This document shows, in pieces, positions 43,151 to 55,911 of a DNA stretch of 64,000 bases (positions are counted from its first letter, which is position 1; each line of letters begins with the position of its first letter). The notes below the pieces were generated by a model. That model was not told where the DNA came from and searched no databases. It worked only from the letters and a program-made list of their open reading frames with translations. Both the position numbers and the translations under genes were made by a program. The stretch is from Alentia gelatinosa. Taxonomy: Eukaryota; Annelida; Polychaeta; Phyllodocida; Polynoidae. The stretch spans positions 28,245,469 to 28,309,468 of the forward strand of contig OX465584.1 in NCBI GenBank assembly GCA_950022655.1, written 5' to 3'.

Positions 43151-43295
43151 CGAACATTATTTATACTGCACCCCGAGGAGCGGGTAGTATATCATAGACG
43201 TTCAGCCATAGGTATGTAATAATATACTATCTTGGCCTCAAATGTGGTCTCTCTGTGGAAGAAACCAAACAGATAACCCTTCTCTTATCCTTGTC

Positions 43296-43356
43296 CCTAT
43301 ACCTAACCCTAAGACTAACCCTAACCCTAACCCTATCCCTAATCCTAACCCCTAAA
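43296..43356. repeat. Interstitial telomere-like CCCTAA tract
   Basis: About 60 bp of CCTAAC/CCCTAA units including a run of three to four perfect CCCTAA. It is the longest of three tracts in the window, all with C-rich units on the plus strand. Likely an interstitial telomeric repeat or a tail carried by a mobile element. Confidence 0.8.
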
Positions 43357-43369
43357 CCGAACTGGACTA

Positions 43370-43465
43370 AAACGGGTCGGGTTCGCGGGTCGAGTTCTCC
43401 AAAACGGGTGGAGTTCTCCTGACAACTACAGGTCGAGTTTGTTTCGGGTCGAGTTCTCCAGTAAC
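43370..43465. repeat. Tandem CGGGTCGAGTTCTCC repeat
   Basis: Four imperfect units with the core (A/C)GGGT(C/G)GAGTT(C/T)(T/G)CC, directly after the telomere-like tract. Confidence 0.65.
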
Positions 43466-43469
43466 CATG

Positions 43470-44578
43470 TCGTGTTGTGTGGCCATAAATACAACATAGG
43501 TAGGATAAACGTATGATGTTCGGCCATATACGGCACAGTTTGGCCTTTACAATAGATGATCGACCGTGTCTGGAGGCTTGCGACATGGCACTTGTGTTGG
43601 AAGAATGTCGGGACTCTGTCAGTGTGTGTCGTAAGGCGGATCGGAACGCTTGTCAGAGTCTGTCGGGAGCTCAGTGGGTCAGGCCCCTAACAATTTGAAT
43701 TAAAATCCGTATCACTTTAGACTTCGGTTTTGCAGACTTTTCATAGATATATTGTTCGAAGCAGAACTGAAATATCAATTGTGAGAGTGATGCCAGTAGG
43801 ATAAAATGCAAGAAAGATCCAGGCATGTAGGAAACTCCTTAAAACAATACACAACGAGATGGAACAGGTATCAGACAAATCGCCACTTATGGACCAGTTC
43901 CGTCTTGTCCTAAACTATCTTGTATCGTAGACTTAACGTTGATAATGCACCTATAAAATGTATATATGATAAAGGAATTAACTGTCGAAAACATTGCCCC
44001 TCGTATTTTGTCCAAAAGTAGTCTTATGTGTTTCATCGGCCACGAAAGGTTTTTTTTCTAGTTGACGTGTTTATTTTCAATTTCTCCCTGTGGGGAGTTC
44101 TTCCGATTGAACAGATGAACAATCCAGATACACATAGAAATCAAATTCTGTTTCCTTACGGTGCAATGATGGTAATGAGTGAAATTTTACATTATTTTCG
44201 TTCACAATGAATGTGATGGTAGCATAATCTAATGGAAATAGACATGGGGGCTCATAGAGGTGAACATATTTCATAACTCAGAGTCTAGTGATCTTAATCT
44301 TGCATGTCTCGCTGAATCAGTCAAATAGCCGAACAACACCCAATACAGTAGTCTTATCTCAATGAATCGACAAAGTTATTTCACATAACCTTAGCCATAT
44401 TGAACCGAGTCGAGAGTAAATGGCTATCAATCATCATATAAGTTATATATGGACACCCTCAAACTGGACTATTTACCCCAGTCAAAATGGGGTAGGCATC
44501 GCCAAAATGTACCCCTGTTTACTCATATACTACCTCGTGTACAGTACGTGTTCCACCAGCACAAGATCTAAACCTATC
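43470..44578. other. Noncoding DNA, no feature seen
   Basis: No gene or repeat recognised in this span. Confidence 0.4.
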
Positions 44579-44580
44579 CA

Positions 44581-44851
44581 GGGACCTGTTTCACTAGTTT
44601 CGTGACATGTCTAGGTGGCGTCTGTGACACCATACAGACAGATAGGGGTTCACTAGTTTCTTGACAACACAAGTAGGCGTGAGTTTCGCTTGTCGTGAAC
44701 GGTATGCTGCCAACTGTGACAAAACATGCGACATTAGATGTGACATGCGTTATGAAACGTGACTTGCTTTTGTCCGTTCTTTCTTGCACTGTTGGTGCCA
44801 CTTCTCATGTCTGTCTAGCACTTTTGTCACAAAACTAATGAAACAGGTCCC
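44581..44851 (+). mobile_element. MITE with GGGACCTGTTTCACTAG termini, full copy
   Basis: A 271-bp element bounded by a 27-bp terminal inverted repeat, GGGACCTGTTTCACTAGTTT plus CGTGACA at the left, and the complement TGTCACAAAACTAATGAAAC plus AGGTCCC at the right (two to three mismatches). The left half contains two further CTAGTTTC(T/G)TGACA subrepeats. No convincing target duplication and no coding capacity. Superfamily not determined. Confidence 0.75.
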
Positions 44852-44873
44852 AGGTGGTCTGTTGAAAAGACCT

Positions 44874-44965
44874 GGGACCTGTTTCACTTGTTTCGTGACA
44901 TGTCTGTGACACCATTCAGACATTGGGGTTGTCTAGTTTCGTGACAACACAAGTAGCTGCCCTTA
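44874..44965 (+). mobile_element. Left-half copy of the same MITE family
   Basis: Begins GGGACCTGTTTCACTTG and follows the left half of the full copy through GACACCATTCAGACA and CGTGACAACACAAGTAG, then diverges. Its start mirrors the right end of the full copy, so the two make a 20-bp inverted repeat across 44830-44895. Confidence 0.65.
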
Positions 44966-45013
44966 GGAAAAGACAGACCTCAGACATAAGAATTAGACAA
45001 ATCTACACATCAT

Positions 45014-45157
45014 GGACCTGTTTCACTAGTTTCGTGACAAAAGTGGCACCAACAGTGCAAGCAAGAACGGACAAAATGAAGTCTAATGTATAGTTCTTAT
45101 GAAACCGGACAAACCGGACACGCCATCTAGACATGTCACGAAACTAGTGAAACAGGG
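45014..45157 (-). mobile_element. Deleted, inverted copy of the same MITE family
   Basis: Both termini are present (GGACCTGTTTCACTAG and CTAGTGAAACAGG). The interior has only the right-half sequence in reverse orientation (ACAAAAGTGGCACCAACAGT, then AAGAACGGACAAA), so it is a 144-bp deletion derivative inserted opposite to the full copy. Confidence 0.7.
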
Positions 45158-45204
45158 AGCTGTTTCAAAACCATAGACTTCACTCGACTTTTGAAACAGC
45201 TCCC
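45155..45204. repeat. 50-bp palindrome GGGAGCTGTTTCAAAA
   Basis: GGGAGCTGTTTCAAAA and TTTTGAAACAGCTCCC flank an 18-bp loop. It abuts the inverted MITE copy, and its GGGA(G)CTGTTTC start resembles that family's terminus, so it may be a minimal relative. Confidence 0.75.
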
Positions 45205-46123
45205 AGGTTCCTGGGCAAGTCTGGCCAAATCCTGTGAGAGTGACGGGAATATAGGTCTAGTGGAAGACCCTTCAATTGGAACGATAATAGGAGCTGCACA
45301 CATTATATAAGGGTAAACACAGAAACAGATCTTGCAATGATTAGGACGATCCAACAAGATGTAGGTAGTAGTACAAGACACTGCCCGCCTTGGCCACGCA
45401 AAAATGTCGCATCGGTGGAACAGCATTTTAACGTGTCCACCTGCCACCCTCGAAATACACTCAACTCTTCTCACTATACCCTGCATACTTGGCAATGACC
45501 CAGAGCTGAGTACTGGCCTGACGCCTGGACCCTGGAGGGTCCGGCACTGCAATCCTCTAAAGTCATATTACCTTAGCCGTGCTGATTGTACTCGATGGTT
45601 AATCGACAGGCCTCGCCCAGCTGGCCGGCTCCCAATAAAGCTCTACATACATAACTAGCTGTCTGGATTTATACCCTAGTTCAGGCTTGATACGTGGTTA
45701 TTGCTGCCTCTTATATAGCAGCATAGTTCTATATTGAGCCAGGTTTTTGTATGCTACCATTCAAGTAGATGGTGTCAATTCAAAACCGTACGTTCTGACC
45801 AATATGTCGTATCAACAACGCATGGTGTATGAACATTTAAAAGCATTTCTGTGTTCTTTATAAGTTGTCTGTAATTATTTAAATGGGGCTGGAACCTCAA
45901 ACCAATGTCTCTATGTCTCTAGGGCTGCCATGTTATAGCTTTTATGATACCAACACTATACCTACTATAGTGGATTCTTGGAGTAGTACACATAGCTATA
46001 ACGACAGGGTTATAGCTATCATGCCAAGCCAGGTGATTCCAATCATGTCCATTCATTCGGGTTGCCACAATAAAGATGTATGTGTACTCATTGACCCTGT
46101 AGCTCACATCTGATCTCCCACTC
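45205..46123. other. Noncoding DNA, no feature seen
   Basis: A 138-codon minus frame (45552-45136) overlaps the MITE cluster at one end, so it is not a real gene as it stands. Nothing else recognised. Confidence 0.35.
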
Positions 46124-46309
46124 CTAAGATAAATGTCTTATAGCACCATCTGCTAATATCTCGTTACAAAAGACGTTATTTATATCATTCATTGATGTAT
46201 ACAATTTGTCCCATGTGTGGTTAGATAGGCCTTCTATGGTAATTCTATACAGCCACTTTAGAGCTCTCTTTGACATCTGCATCAAGTTCCTTTCTTTCAG
46301 CCGTTCCAC
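46124..46309 (-). CDS. Candidate last exon, helical unassigned peptide
   Basis: On the minus strand a possible acceptor (CGCTGTAGGCAG) is followed by VERLKERNLMQMSKRALKWL, then ITIEGLSNHTWDKLYTS and a hydrophobic end with stop at 46124. The peptide is amphipathic and helix-prone with natural composition; no domain recognised. The pyrimidine tract before the AG is poor. No polyadenylation signal was confirmed. Confidence 0.25.
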   Translation of the reverse strand: MERLKERNLMQMSKRALKWLYRITIEGLSNHTWDKLYTSMNDINNVFCNEILADGAIRHLS

Positions 46310-47000
46310 CTGCCTACAGCGCTGGCTTTCTCACGTCTTCCAGCCCTCCCTTTCCCTCTCCCAGCACCCTAACAGCCTCCTTTCTCTGACAACCGTGGCC
46401 AAGATTTAGACAGGGCTGCATACCGGAACGTCGCCTTTAAAACATTTGCTCCATCTCTTTAACGATCGCGCGTTCTTTGGTAGACGGGGCGCAGCGCAAG
46501 GCCTGACGTGTGGTGGGCATGTTGGCTGATTTGTAACCAGCGCCCAACAATCAAAGCTGACAACACTCTACAATAAGAAAAAAACATAAGGGAAAAATGC
46601 TAAAGTAATCCCAGCACAACTATGCAAACATATAACCTATGAGCATACCTTGTCTGATATGTATCCAATTAGCATACACTGGCATTTAGAAAAAAAAGAA
46701 TAAAAGGATACGTCTAAAACCTCTGACAAAAAAGACATACACGGAATAGTACCCCACCAATAACAAGAAACATAAGGGGACAATCCCCTTAAGTAACAAA
46801 AACAGAACAAAAACACAACCTGTGTGCATAACTATATCAAAATAACATAGATTATCATTTTGGAAAATAAGATTGAAAAATACCATGTACACGCAAGGGC
46901 AGGGAGCATAGAAGGTGAAACGGAGACATCTCTGCCGTCTTGGAAAGGTGAATGGCCTAGCATAACCAAAATGAGATAAATATTATTGACTCGATTTATC
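46310..47000. other. A+T-rich noncoding DNA
   Basis: A loosely repeated ACATAAGGG...AACCT(A/G)TG(A/T)GCATA motif occurs at 46584-46647 and 46769-46829, perhaps an old tandem duplication. No gene. Confidence 0.35.
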
Positions 47001-47364
47001 ACATCCTTTTATGGTTTTCCCGCCGCTGGATCGATTGAGACAATAATAGCGGGGGGCGCCTGTGTGTTTGGGCTGGAATCGGTATCATTGTTGTCAGTTT
47101 CATTTCGATTTGCGCCGTCCTCTCTCCAAGTGAAGTAGGCAGACGTATCGAATGTAGACCTTCCTTTCGTGGACATTGGCATATCGCTCTCTCCCTGTTG
47201 GTTCTCCTCTTGTCGTGCCTATCGGAAGCGATGGGTCGTGACAATGCAGGCAAAGCTCGCCCCGATGCCCGCTCCGTCGGCCGATTCATTTTTGATGAGC
47301 TGCATTTAGGGTGGGCGTGTTCTGGGAGGCTAGTGTTTACCCCCAGGCCCCTCGTTCTGCTCAC
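47001..47364 (-). other. CpG-rich 121-codon ORF, exon or conserved element
   Basis: The minus frame is Arg/Pro/Thr-rich (RASGRALPALSRPIAS; QIEMKLTTMIPIPAQ) and a second minus frame is also open over the middle. GC and CpG exceed the surroundings. This may be a regulatory block rather than coding. No family recognised. Confidence 0.2.
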
Positions 47365-47399
47365 ACAATAGCTCTAAGCTTCTCTAAGCAGCACTGAGC

Positions 47400-50300
47400 C
47401 ACTGTACTACTCAGTGGGAAGGACCTGGAGGAAGCACCGAGCTGCATTATAGAGGCACCAACCAACGCTTCGTCTCATCCATATAGAACAATGCTATCAA
47501 TTAATCCATAGTTCTAATGGATAGGGGTTATATTCAGTGTCAAAATGCCTTGTATTTGGAGAATGTGAGGATTCTCATATTATAATCATTAGCGAAAAGT
47601 GACTTTCCTTCTGTTGTCTTTGTATTTCAATGTAGGCAATTAGGTGCTCCGTTACCGACAGGCGTGAGATATCCAATAGCTTATATTCTAAGGATGCCAT
47701 GTGGTGGGAGGTCGAAATGATAATAACGTTTGTATCACAAATATCATGACAACCTTTAGTGTTCTCCACATCGGCAAAAACAGTCACAACCGAGTGAAAA
47801 GCAATGAGAAATCTGCTTGGAGGGTGAGTTTTGCCAAACAATTGTAGCCAAGAACATTAAACTCCTTTTATGCATTTCTCAAATGGCAATCAATTTTTCA
47901 AATCTCGAGAGCGAATTTCAGTTTTTCCACGTTAGTTTTACTTTTACTACTTTGTGTTTCTTTGTATTTCTTTTCTCTAATTGAATTTTCTTGGGTTTTT
48001 TTTTCTATTCGGAGAGTCAACTATGATTCAATAATGATGCGATGACCCTTAGTACCCTTTCTTTGTATTTTACTGTACGTGTCTCTTAATATGTGTTTGT
48101 TTTCTCTTATTTGGATTGGGGCTGTGCATAAATATTTAGCACATGCTGGCATTTTCAGAAATATTGCGATGTAAATATCCATCCACTGCGGGAATAAATC
48201 ATAGTATGTCTGGACTATATAGACTTTTATAGGGCCCTCTACAACCCGTAACGTAAACCAGACGAGAAAGCACCCTTATAGAAAGTCAGGGGCCCGTTGG
48301 ATCCCCTAAGGCGACGGACGCATTACTGGTCATTTCATTGTGGGCAGTTGGGCGGTCACTAAAGGTCATCTCTATTCACCACCTTCAACTTACACTCTGC
48401 CAAAGGGCAAGGAGTGTCGGGGCAGGCGACAGCTGCGTCAGGCCGGCGCCTCCGCTTCCTAGAGTAACCAAAATACCGTAGACCTGTCAATAAGATGCAC
48501 TGGTGAAGGCTAGATGCTAATATTCAGACTGACAGGACACTGGGTGTATAGCCTTTTTCGTATACTTTTTAACTATCATGTGCTTGGTAAAACAAATCTT
48601 CAGAAGACCCTGTGGTGAATGGAATTGTCCCATGATATAGTAATCATCAAGATCAGCCAATCTGGGAAATAATGAAAAAGGTTTTAAACAATTGAGTGAG
48701 ACCACCATACTATTCCTGGAGACATTTCCGTGAAAATTAACTGGTCGTGTCGTTTAGTTGCACTTTCTATATAGTTTTACTACTAAAATCCACCTCTTTC
48801 AAAGCGAAGCTTGGAGAGAAATACCAGTTAGATCTATAGCAATATGACATATTAAGAGACACACTTGCAGTAGATAAGTTATTTCAATTCTCTGGCTCTT
48901 GTTCTTCCCTATAATGAACCTTCCTTTGCTGAATTCAGTTATTCCTTTTTCCCCAAATCCTTTTTGGAAAGTTATTTCAGAGGATTTAAATTAATATTGA
49001 TGGGCTTTTCAGCCTTGTCCTGTACCAGTTTAAGGACCAATTTCGAATGTGACACTGCAATTACCAGTAATTACACGATTTTAAACTTGATGCAACATTT
49101 GCATAAACCCTATCATAAATAGGAGAGGGAGATCATGACCTGCCCCTGTTCTACTGCTACCATAAATTAGTACTAATTAACAAATTACTGTAATTTGAAA
49201 ATAAAATCAGACAGGCCCTATTACCAGAGACAATGAAGTGAAGAACGTTTTATTCAATTTCAAATAGACTCACATTATTTTGATGAATAGTTCTCCCATG
49301 CTTCTAGATGAGAATGAAATAACATGACAGGTGCTTGTGGTGTACGAGCTGGTAGAAACCATGTCTTTAGATGGTTTCGCATTGTACGAAAAAGAACCAA
49401 TGATTATTTGAATTCCATATAAAATCTGTTGGTACAATTGATGGTATGATTCCATTCAAAGGGGAGAATGCAGTGGAGGGTTTACTGACTGATTTTGGTA
49501 GTTGTGAGCTAGATGATCACCATCAAATTCAAACCGTTTTATTTTGAGAATGGGGATTTTTCGTCATTTGAATCTACGAACTCAATTCAGTGTCATTATC
49601 GAGATCAGTAGATGTACCTCATTTCAATTGACATATACTTTATCGGTCACCTACTGTTGAATCGCAGGCAATAATCGGCCAAGGGAAAACCACCTTACGA
49701 CAGTGTTCCAATAGACTGGTTAGGTCAGGAAGAATCTTATGAGGTTGGGTGGATTGGTCCAGTGGAAGAGCCCCATGACCGATAATAGGGGTTGCACCGT
49801 TGGGTTAAACACACAGTAAGATTTTACAAGATTGGGGACGATCCTGCAAGATGCTCCCAGATAGTACGCGACATAGCCCTACCTTGCTAGCCAACATTAA
49901 TTGTGGAATCAGCTGTGCACGGTTAGCTGTATAGGGCACGTACTTCCGGTAGCTTCCGCTGCACGTCTATCACAAGTGGTACCTTTTTCCAGCATCTGGG
50001 CGGAACTATCAATCATATAGCGGCTGAACGGACGGAATCATAGCCTGATACAGATGCACATGAAACGGGGCCGGGAAACAATAAACACACAGAGTCCCAC
50101 AGGAACACGCACAGACGTCCCTTCTTATGTTACAGAGCGACTGTAGACCTATTCCATAATTGTCACAATCACAGTGCAGACGGGATTGTCATCACTGTCA
50201 CTACTGGTGGATTAATTACTGGTTTCTAGGAAGCTATCGATTTTCGGATGAACACGAAATTTAAAAAGGGCATGCGTGTGAGTAATTGGGAGGCAGAGGA

Positions 50301-50775
50301 AAAGAAGTACGCAAGGTAGAGTTACATACTGTGCGATGAATTGATTCTTTTTCCATTTATCACTGAGGCTAGCCCTTTATATTGCCATCCCCTTTTCCCT
50401 TTCACTCCGGCACAGTTGCAGTACTATCTTCACCTCATAGTTGAAGGTGTATATAATGTCCTTCTTTATTCTTAAACTGATGAAATCGTCCATTACTATG
50501 GACGAGGACAAGGATAGAATCCTTGCTTTTACTAAAATGTTTCTCAGTGTTAGCGACTAGGACTAGTAGAAACAACGTCAGCGCTCATATCATAGATGCA
50601 TAACAAATGACTGGGACCCACACAAATGGATTTACAAAGTAAATAAAGGCGTTCAGTATAACTTGGAATGTTAGATGAAATCAAGTAGTAAATGTAATTC
50701 TCCTTGTTTTCTCAACTTTTTTCATGTATCATCGAATTCCAGTGGAAAGTCCCATGAAGCTTATTTCACATACTC
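47400..50775. other. A+T-rich noncoding DNA
   Basis: Three kilobases without a recognisable gene, transposon terminus or RNA. Confidence 0.45.
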
Positions 50776-50965
50776 CTAGCCCTGGGGGCCGTTTGATATT
50801 TAAAGAATCTCTCCGGAGAGTCCTAGGATGGCCCCCGTTTAACAAACAAGTATTGTCCTTTCAAAGGACAGCGAGAAAGAAGGATACATGAGATATCCAT
50901 CTAAGCCGTTTAATAAAACTGCCATTGTCCTGTGCCTCGATCCTAAAAACTGTCATTTAAAAGGG
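50776..50965. repeat. Possible MITE/SINE-like GGGGGCCGTTTGATA element
   Basis: GGGGGCCGTTT (50784) has an inverted counterpart GGCCCCCG (50831-50838) around AGTCCTAGGATGG. TTGTCCTTTCAAAGGAC and repeated TTGTCCT/AGCCGTTTAATAAA strings follow. GGCCGTTT-type starts with TCCTAGGA blocks occur in dispersed repeats of marine invertebrates; assignment here is tentative. Confidence 0.3.
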
Positions 50966-51540
50966 TAACTCAATAGTTGTCCTCATTGAAGACACTATCC
51001 GCCATCTAGAATTCAAAGTATCTGTTCCCTTTGTGGGAATAATAGTAGGATTTTGAAGATATTACATATCGAAGATTATACATTCGGAGTAAAAACGTTG
51101 ATACATTGAATTAACAATCAAAACAGTACAACATTACACAGATTTCTTTTAAACAAATATATTCCTATTCTTGAATTGCTAGTAATTAATAGCCCCTTAA
51201 CAATTTAAACTTACAATATCGCTTTCAAATATAAAGAGCCATTGCGTAACAATATAAGCCTATTTTATTATCCATGACACTTATGTTTTCATTCTCTTTT
51301 AAGGGATTTGGGGTCTGGTGTAGGCCTGTTCGGCTTCTCTATCTTCCACTGTTAATTCCATGCTTTCTCTGTTAATAACCCTCTATAACTATAACTGACT
51401 CTAAACTGTGTGGCTATCTAAATGTGTTCCTCTTAGCTTCATGTAGATGAAGACAGTCCATTTTTAACTATGTCGCCATCTGTCTCCGATGAGAGAACTA
51501 ATGAATCATCCTCAGTTTCATCCAATATGTGCCCCGAGGG
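50966..51540. other. A+T-rich noncoding DNA
   Basis: No feature recognised. Confidence 0.4.
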
Positions 51541-51562
51541 CCGTCGCTCCACTTTAAGACCG

Positions 51563-51855
51563 GGCACCCACCAACGCCGATACACGCCGACGCGCACCGA
51601 TAGAAAATGACCATATCGTAGCGTACCGGTTCGCGTCGGTTCGCGTCGGTTACGACAACCGATACATGATCGATTGTTGTAGACCCTCTACAATACGGTT
51701 TTTTATCGTAGCGCGTCTGTGCGCGTCGGTGCGTTATCGTAGAAACTTGACCAACTGCCCCGATATGCACTACGATTTTGTTACGATATGGATTTTGTAT
51801 CGGGAGGTCAATATCGGCGCGCGTCGTTGCGCGTCGGGAGCTCGGTGGACACCCC
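51563..51855 (+). mobile_element. Diverged relative of the Harbinger-like MITE family
   Basis: About 290 bp sharing the right-interior block of the full copies (AACTGCCCCGATAT, ATTTTGTATCGGGAGGT) and the same plan of scattered ATATCG motifs, but with CGCGTCGG-rich ends. The left end reads GGGCACCCACCAACGCCGA and the right end GCGTCGGGAGCTCGGTGGAC. The right edge is blurred by a C run (51852-51867), so no target duplication can be read. Defines a second subfamily. Confidence 0.65.
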
Positions 51856-51909
51856 CCCCCCCCCCCCAATGGTACCTTTGCGGATCGCAGAATATATATA
51901 TATATATAA
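51852..51909. repeat. Poly-C run and (AT)n tract
   Basis: Sixteen C at 51852-51867 and an AT tract at 51891-51909, on the right flank of the MITE relative. Confidence 0.9.
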
Positions 51910-51914
51910 TTGAA

Positions 51915-54900
51915 CATCCTCCTCGGTAATCATATGTAGCACTACGATCGATTGTATAAACAACGTATCAACAGGGATAATCTTGTAAATATTATGCAGT
52001 ACATGAGGAACTGGCGGGGGTACCTCCTGAGGTTTCCTATAATTCTGTGAGCGATCAGCTTATATTTTGTCATGTGGGAGATAGTGACGGACAAAAGCTA
52101 CATGCGTTTAGGCAGCGAATGCGATATATTACGGTGTATAGACGTGACTCTAACCATAGTTGATACCACAGCGTCTACGGGGGTCATCGTTATAAAATGA
52201 GTCATGTTATCTTCTTTCCTTAGAGACCATCTTCTTCTGCATGGATAGTTTTTTTATAGGGGTACACTAAAAAGGAAACCCATTAAGGGCTGGGGATCAA
52301 AATGTGGTAATGCGTTCAGTGTGCAGGGTGAAACTTGAGAAGCCGGGCCAAAGAGTCACCCATCTTGGGTGTCGGCTTAAGTTTCCCCCTCTAAACGGCT
52401 GCTAAGGCATAACGTCGGCTTCTAACCGTCGCACTTTTTTCTTGTTATCATTTTATAACAGCAGGAAGATGGGACGGGCCATCGATCATGCGACAGGAAG
52501 CGGTGCACGAAAAAAGCCCTATTGTTGCCACCTCATCGCTTGATCAAGCTTGTGGTTACTTTTTTCATTCATACCTCCTCCGGCCATTTATGCGCATTAC
52601 TTCCCCTCCATAGACATGCAGTTTTTATGTACTTCTTTCTGGAGGCTCATGGATCATAGCACACCCCACTGTTTATGCGGACTAATGTATCACTAACCTT
52701 AACCCCGTGTGCCCGTTTATTTGCCTCCCCCGAAATCCGATGCTGGCAGTGTTTATATATGGCCAGTCATCTATCTCTGATTGCTGTGTTTTTTATCAGA
52801 GTTCCAAGCCAGGGTTACTGGGGGGTGATCAGTCACCCCGCCCCCCTACTCCCACCCCTCTTTCTCGTCATATAGAACACCCACTCCACCCTAGATCCAT
52901 TAAATACTGTCGGCAGGTGCCCTCCATCTCTGTCTACCTTCCTCCTTGGGGCTGTAGTGTGTATTGTGTATAGTCTATGTATTACTCTGTCTAACTGCCA
53001 GCCTGTTCGTCTGTCCTATCCGTCTATGCGTCCTATACCAGCCCTTTCACCCTTCCTCTGATAGGTCTAATCCCTGAGCCTGTCAGGCGTTGTAGGAAGG
53101 CTACATATTCCGCCATGATTTTCATTTTTAACCAATCTCCATAATCATAGACATGAGCAATGATAAGACTTCTGCATTTTCCTCTGCCTATGTCTCCTCA
53201 TTCCCTGTTTATAACCATATGAACCTAGTTCACACATTTTGACATTCTGAGGGAAATTATTCCAAAGTATACTTCGTCTGAATACCTGCCAAATATATAT
53301 AAATGCCAAACTGCTGTGAACATCCTTCCCTTGTCTTCATACTCATATCCCTTATTATGCCACGTCTTTGGAATGACAAATAAACTGCATATATTCTATT
53401 GCCATAGCACTTTGACATTTGCAAGGATTCATCATGTTTATTTATTACGTCGAGTCAATGGTTAATGGATACACAGCACTTGTATGACTATTAAGGAGAG
53501 ATGTGTCGTATTGTGGTGTAATAATTCATTCTTTATAAACCGTGCCGTTCCTATGCACATCATTATTATGTGCGCGGGGTGCATGCAGGACAGAATGACG
53601 TGACACGGGGAGTGTTTAATGTCAATGCATCAATCTACATGGATATGAATATGCATTCATTACTCGTACAATACTATTCCCCCAGTGACCAGCACGCTGC
53701 CTTTTATCACGGTTTTAACCCTTTACCTACTCCAAGTCTGGTTTGGAAGAAAGAGGTCACCAACTGAAAATAGATCCACGATTACGACGGTGTTGCTTGA
53801 GACAGAAGATGTTTTCTAGAATCAAATAGGTTAGACAGACATTATCACGAAATAGCTTCCTAAAACCGTAGTAGATCGAAGCGACATTACCTGATAATAC
53901 TCTTTACCAATTGGCCAAATTTATTACGTGTGACAAAATATTACATTTCCGTGATTTACAAGTGGATTATACCCGGTGGCGTTAGTATGTAATAATTTAT
54001 TTGAATTTGTTTTAGATATCTTAAAAACGTAATTGTAGTCAATCATACAAAAAAAAACAATCAGCATTTTTCCTTGTTATAGATATCGAATTCACAGTCC
54101 CAGGATCTGGTCAATTGCTTATCTAGAGTAGTGACCCGAGGAAATGAAAGTGAAACGACGGAAATTTACAAATAGTTAGTGTAACTTAAAAAAAAGTGCT
54201 TTTACACCTCGTGTTATACCACCTGGGGGATCATAATAAGATACTCCAGACATTGTTTGCAAAATGAGCTGAGGTCCAAATTCGACTTGTCCGGGCGACT
54301 ATTATGTTAGTTTATAAAATATCTAGGCCAATACGTTGTTCTGTTCATGATTTATAGTAATTTAAAATCTCAACAACATGAATCTAATCTAATCTAGTTA
54401 TATCAACTGAAATGTAAATATCTGATATGTAAAATAAGCCCACCATCCTGCTCTAAACTCGGTTTATTAGCTGGCTATAGTCTGCAAATGCAATTTTAGT
54501 TCAGTGTTACACTTTGTGATTTCTATAAGTAAGACAGAATAGATTATATTTGTGGTTATTGTAAATAACATTAGTAAATGTCACCACGGTTTATTTTATC
54601 CTCTGATATTCACCTGCTTGACAAAGGTCTCTCATTTTCATGTAACTGCAGGACTATCCGCATCCATCCTGGGAAAGAGCATAAGAGCATCACTTAAAAG
54701 ACGATGATGAACGTTATAATCTAAGAATTAAAAGAGCATATATGTGGGTCCTAGGTATGATACAAACAGAACCGCGTATCAAGTGTCATCTGTTAATGCA
54801 AATAAATTATATAAGGTTGTACGTGACTCAAACCAGCTTGAGACATCTTCACAATTATGATATCAATAACCAGTGACCATTTATGCTACAAGGTGAAACT

Positions 54901-55905
54901 ATTGAAGACTGCCTCAATGTGACAGGCTTGTCTATAGATAATACGTATAGGACCGATTTATATCAAGGGTCAATGTTGACGGACGCAATCATCCCGATTT
55001 ATCATTAAAATCGAAACCAGATACGACCAAACACATGTGGGCCATATAACATCTTCACCAATGATGTAAGTTGAAAAAAGCTTTACATATACAATATATC
55101 ATATAGATTCGCTTCGATGGACAAAATTAATGGATTATGAATTTCTTTGAGTCTAAAGTGTCTAAAGGTGAAAGTCCCGAGGAGTCCGGGAAGAGTTCAC
55201 AAGGACCACATATTGCCGTAAATAGGCAATTGTTGTTGTACATCAAGCGTTGGAGGCTTTGTGTGTTGCAAATGCATAAATTTCACTGATAAACACAGCA
55301 CGAAAATTTGGGTTTTTGACTAATTATTGTGGACGCTCGTACAGGCTGTGATTACTGAAGTTTTCATACATATACATTCATATTGGACGTCTACGTAGAC
55401 AGCGTATAGGAGATATCTGTACAGGACGACATTTTGAGTTAACAAAGCCCTCGTATTTGGGTCATATTTACGCCCACACCTATTAATGTATGTTTTATTT
55501 TAATCCCGGGGCTAGGCGAGTTGGAGTTATGTTTACGCAAATATAGGCTAATTTTAGATTTTTCAGATCTCTGCACCCTGGCAAATAAAAGAAGAACATA
55601 AGTGGTGTCCCCTAGGCGCAGTTATCGGAATATTAGGATAGTGACGTAAATGTGCATATTTATAACTCCAACTGGCCTAGCGCGGGATTTACATCTACGT
55701 ACACGTACAGAGGCCGGCGTATACACAATATTACCATGATTTTGACCTGAGCGGCCGTAGTAAAACTCCCAGCGATAGTAATGTTGTAGTTTATTGCTTA
55801 TCTTTCGACTAATTATTAGGAAAAGAATCTTATGAATAATTAAAAATTCGATGCAAGCGCCGTGCATCTTTTATATGAGGTAGTTCATATAATGCCCGTC
55901 AGGTG
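51915..55905. other. A+T-rich noncoding DNA
   Basis: Four kilobases without recognisable genes, RNAs or inverted-repeat elements. Short plus frames at 52675-52973 are products of C-rich sequence. Confidence 0.45.
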
Positions 55906-55911
55906 GCCGAA

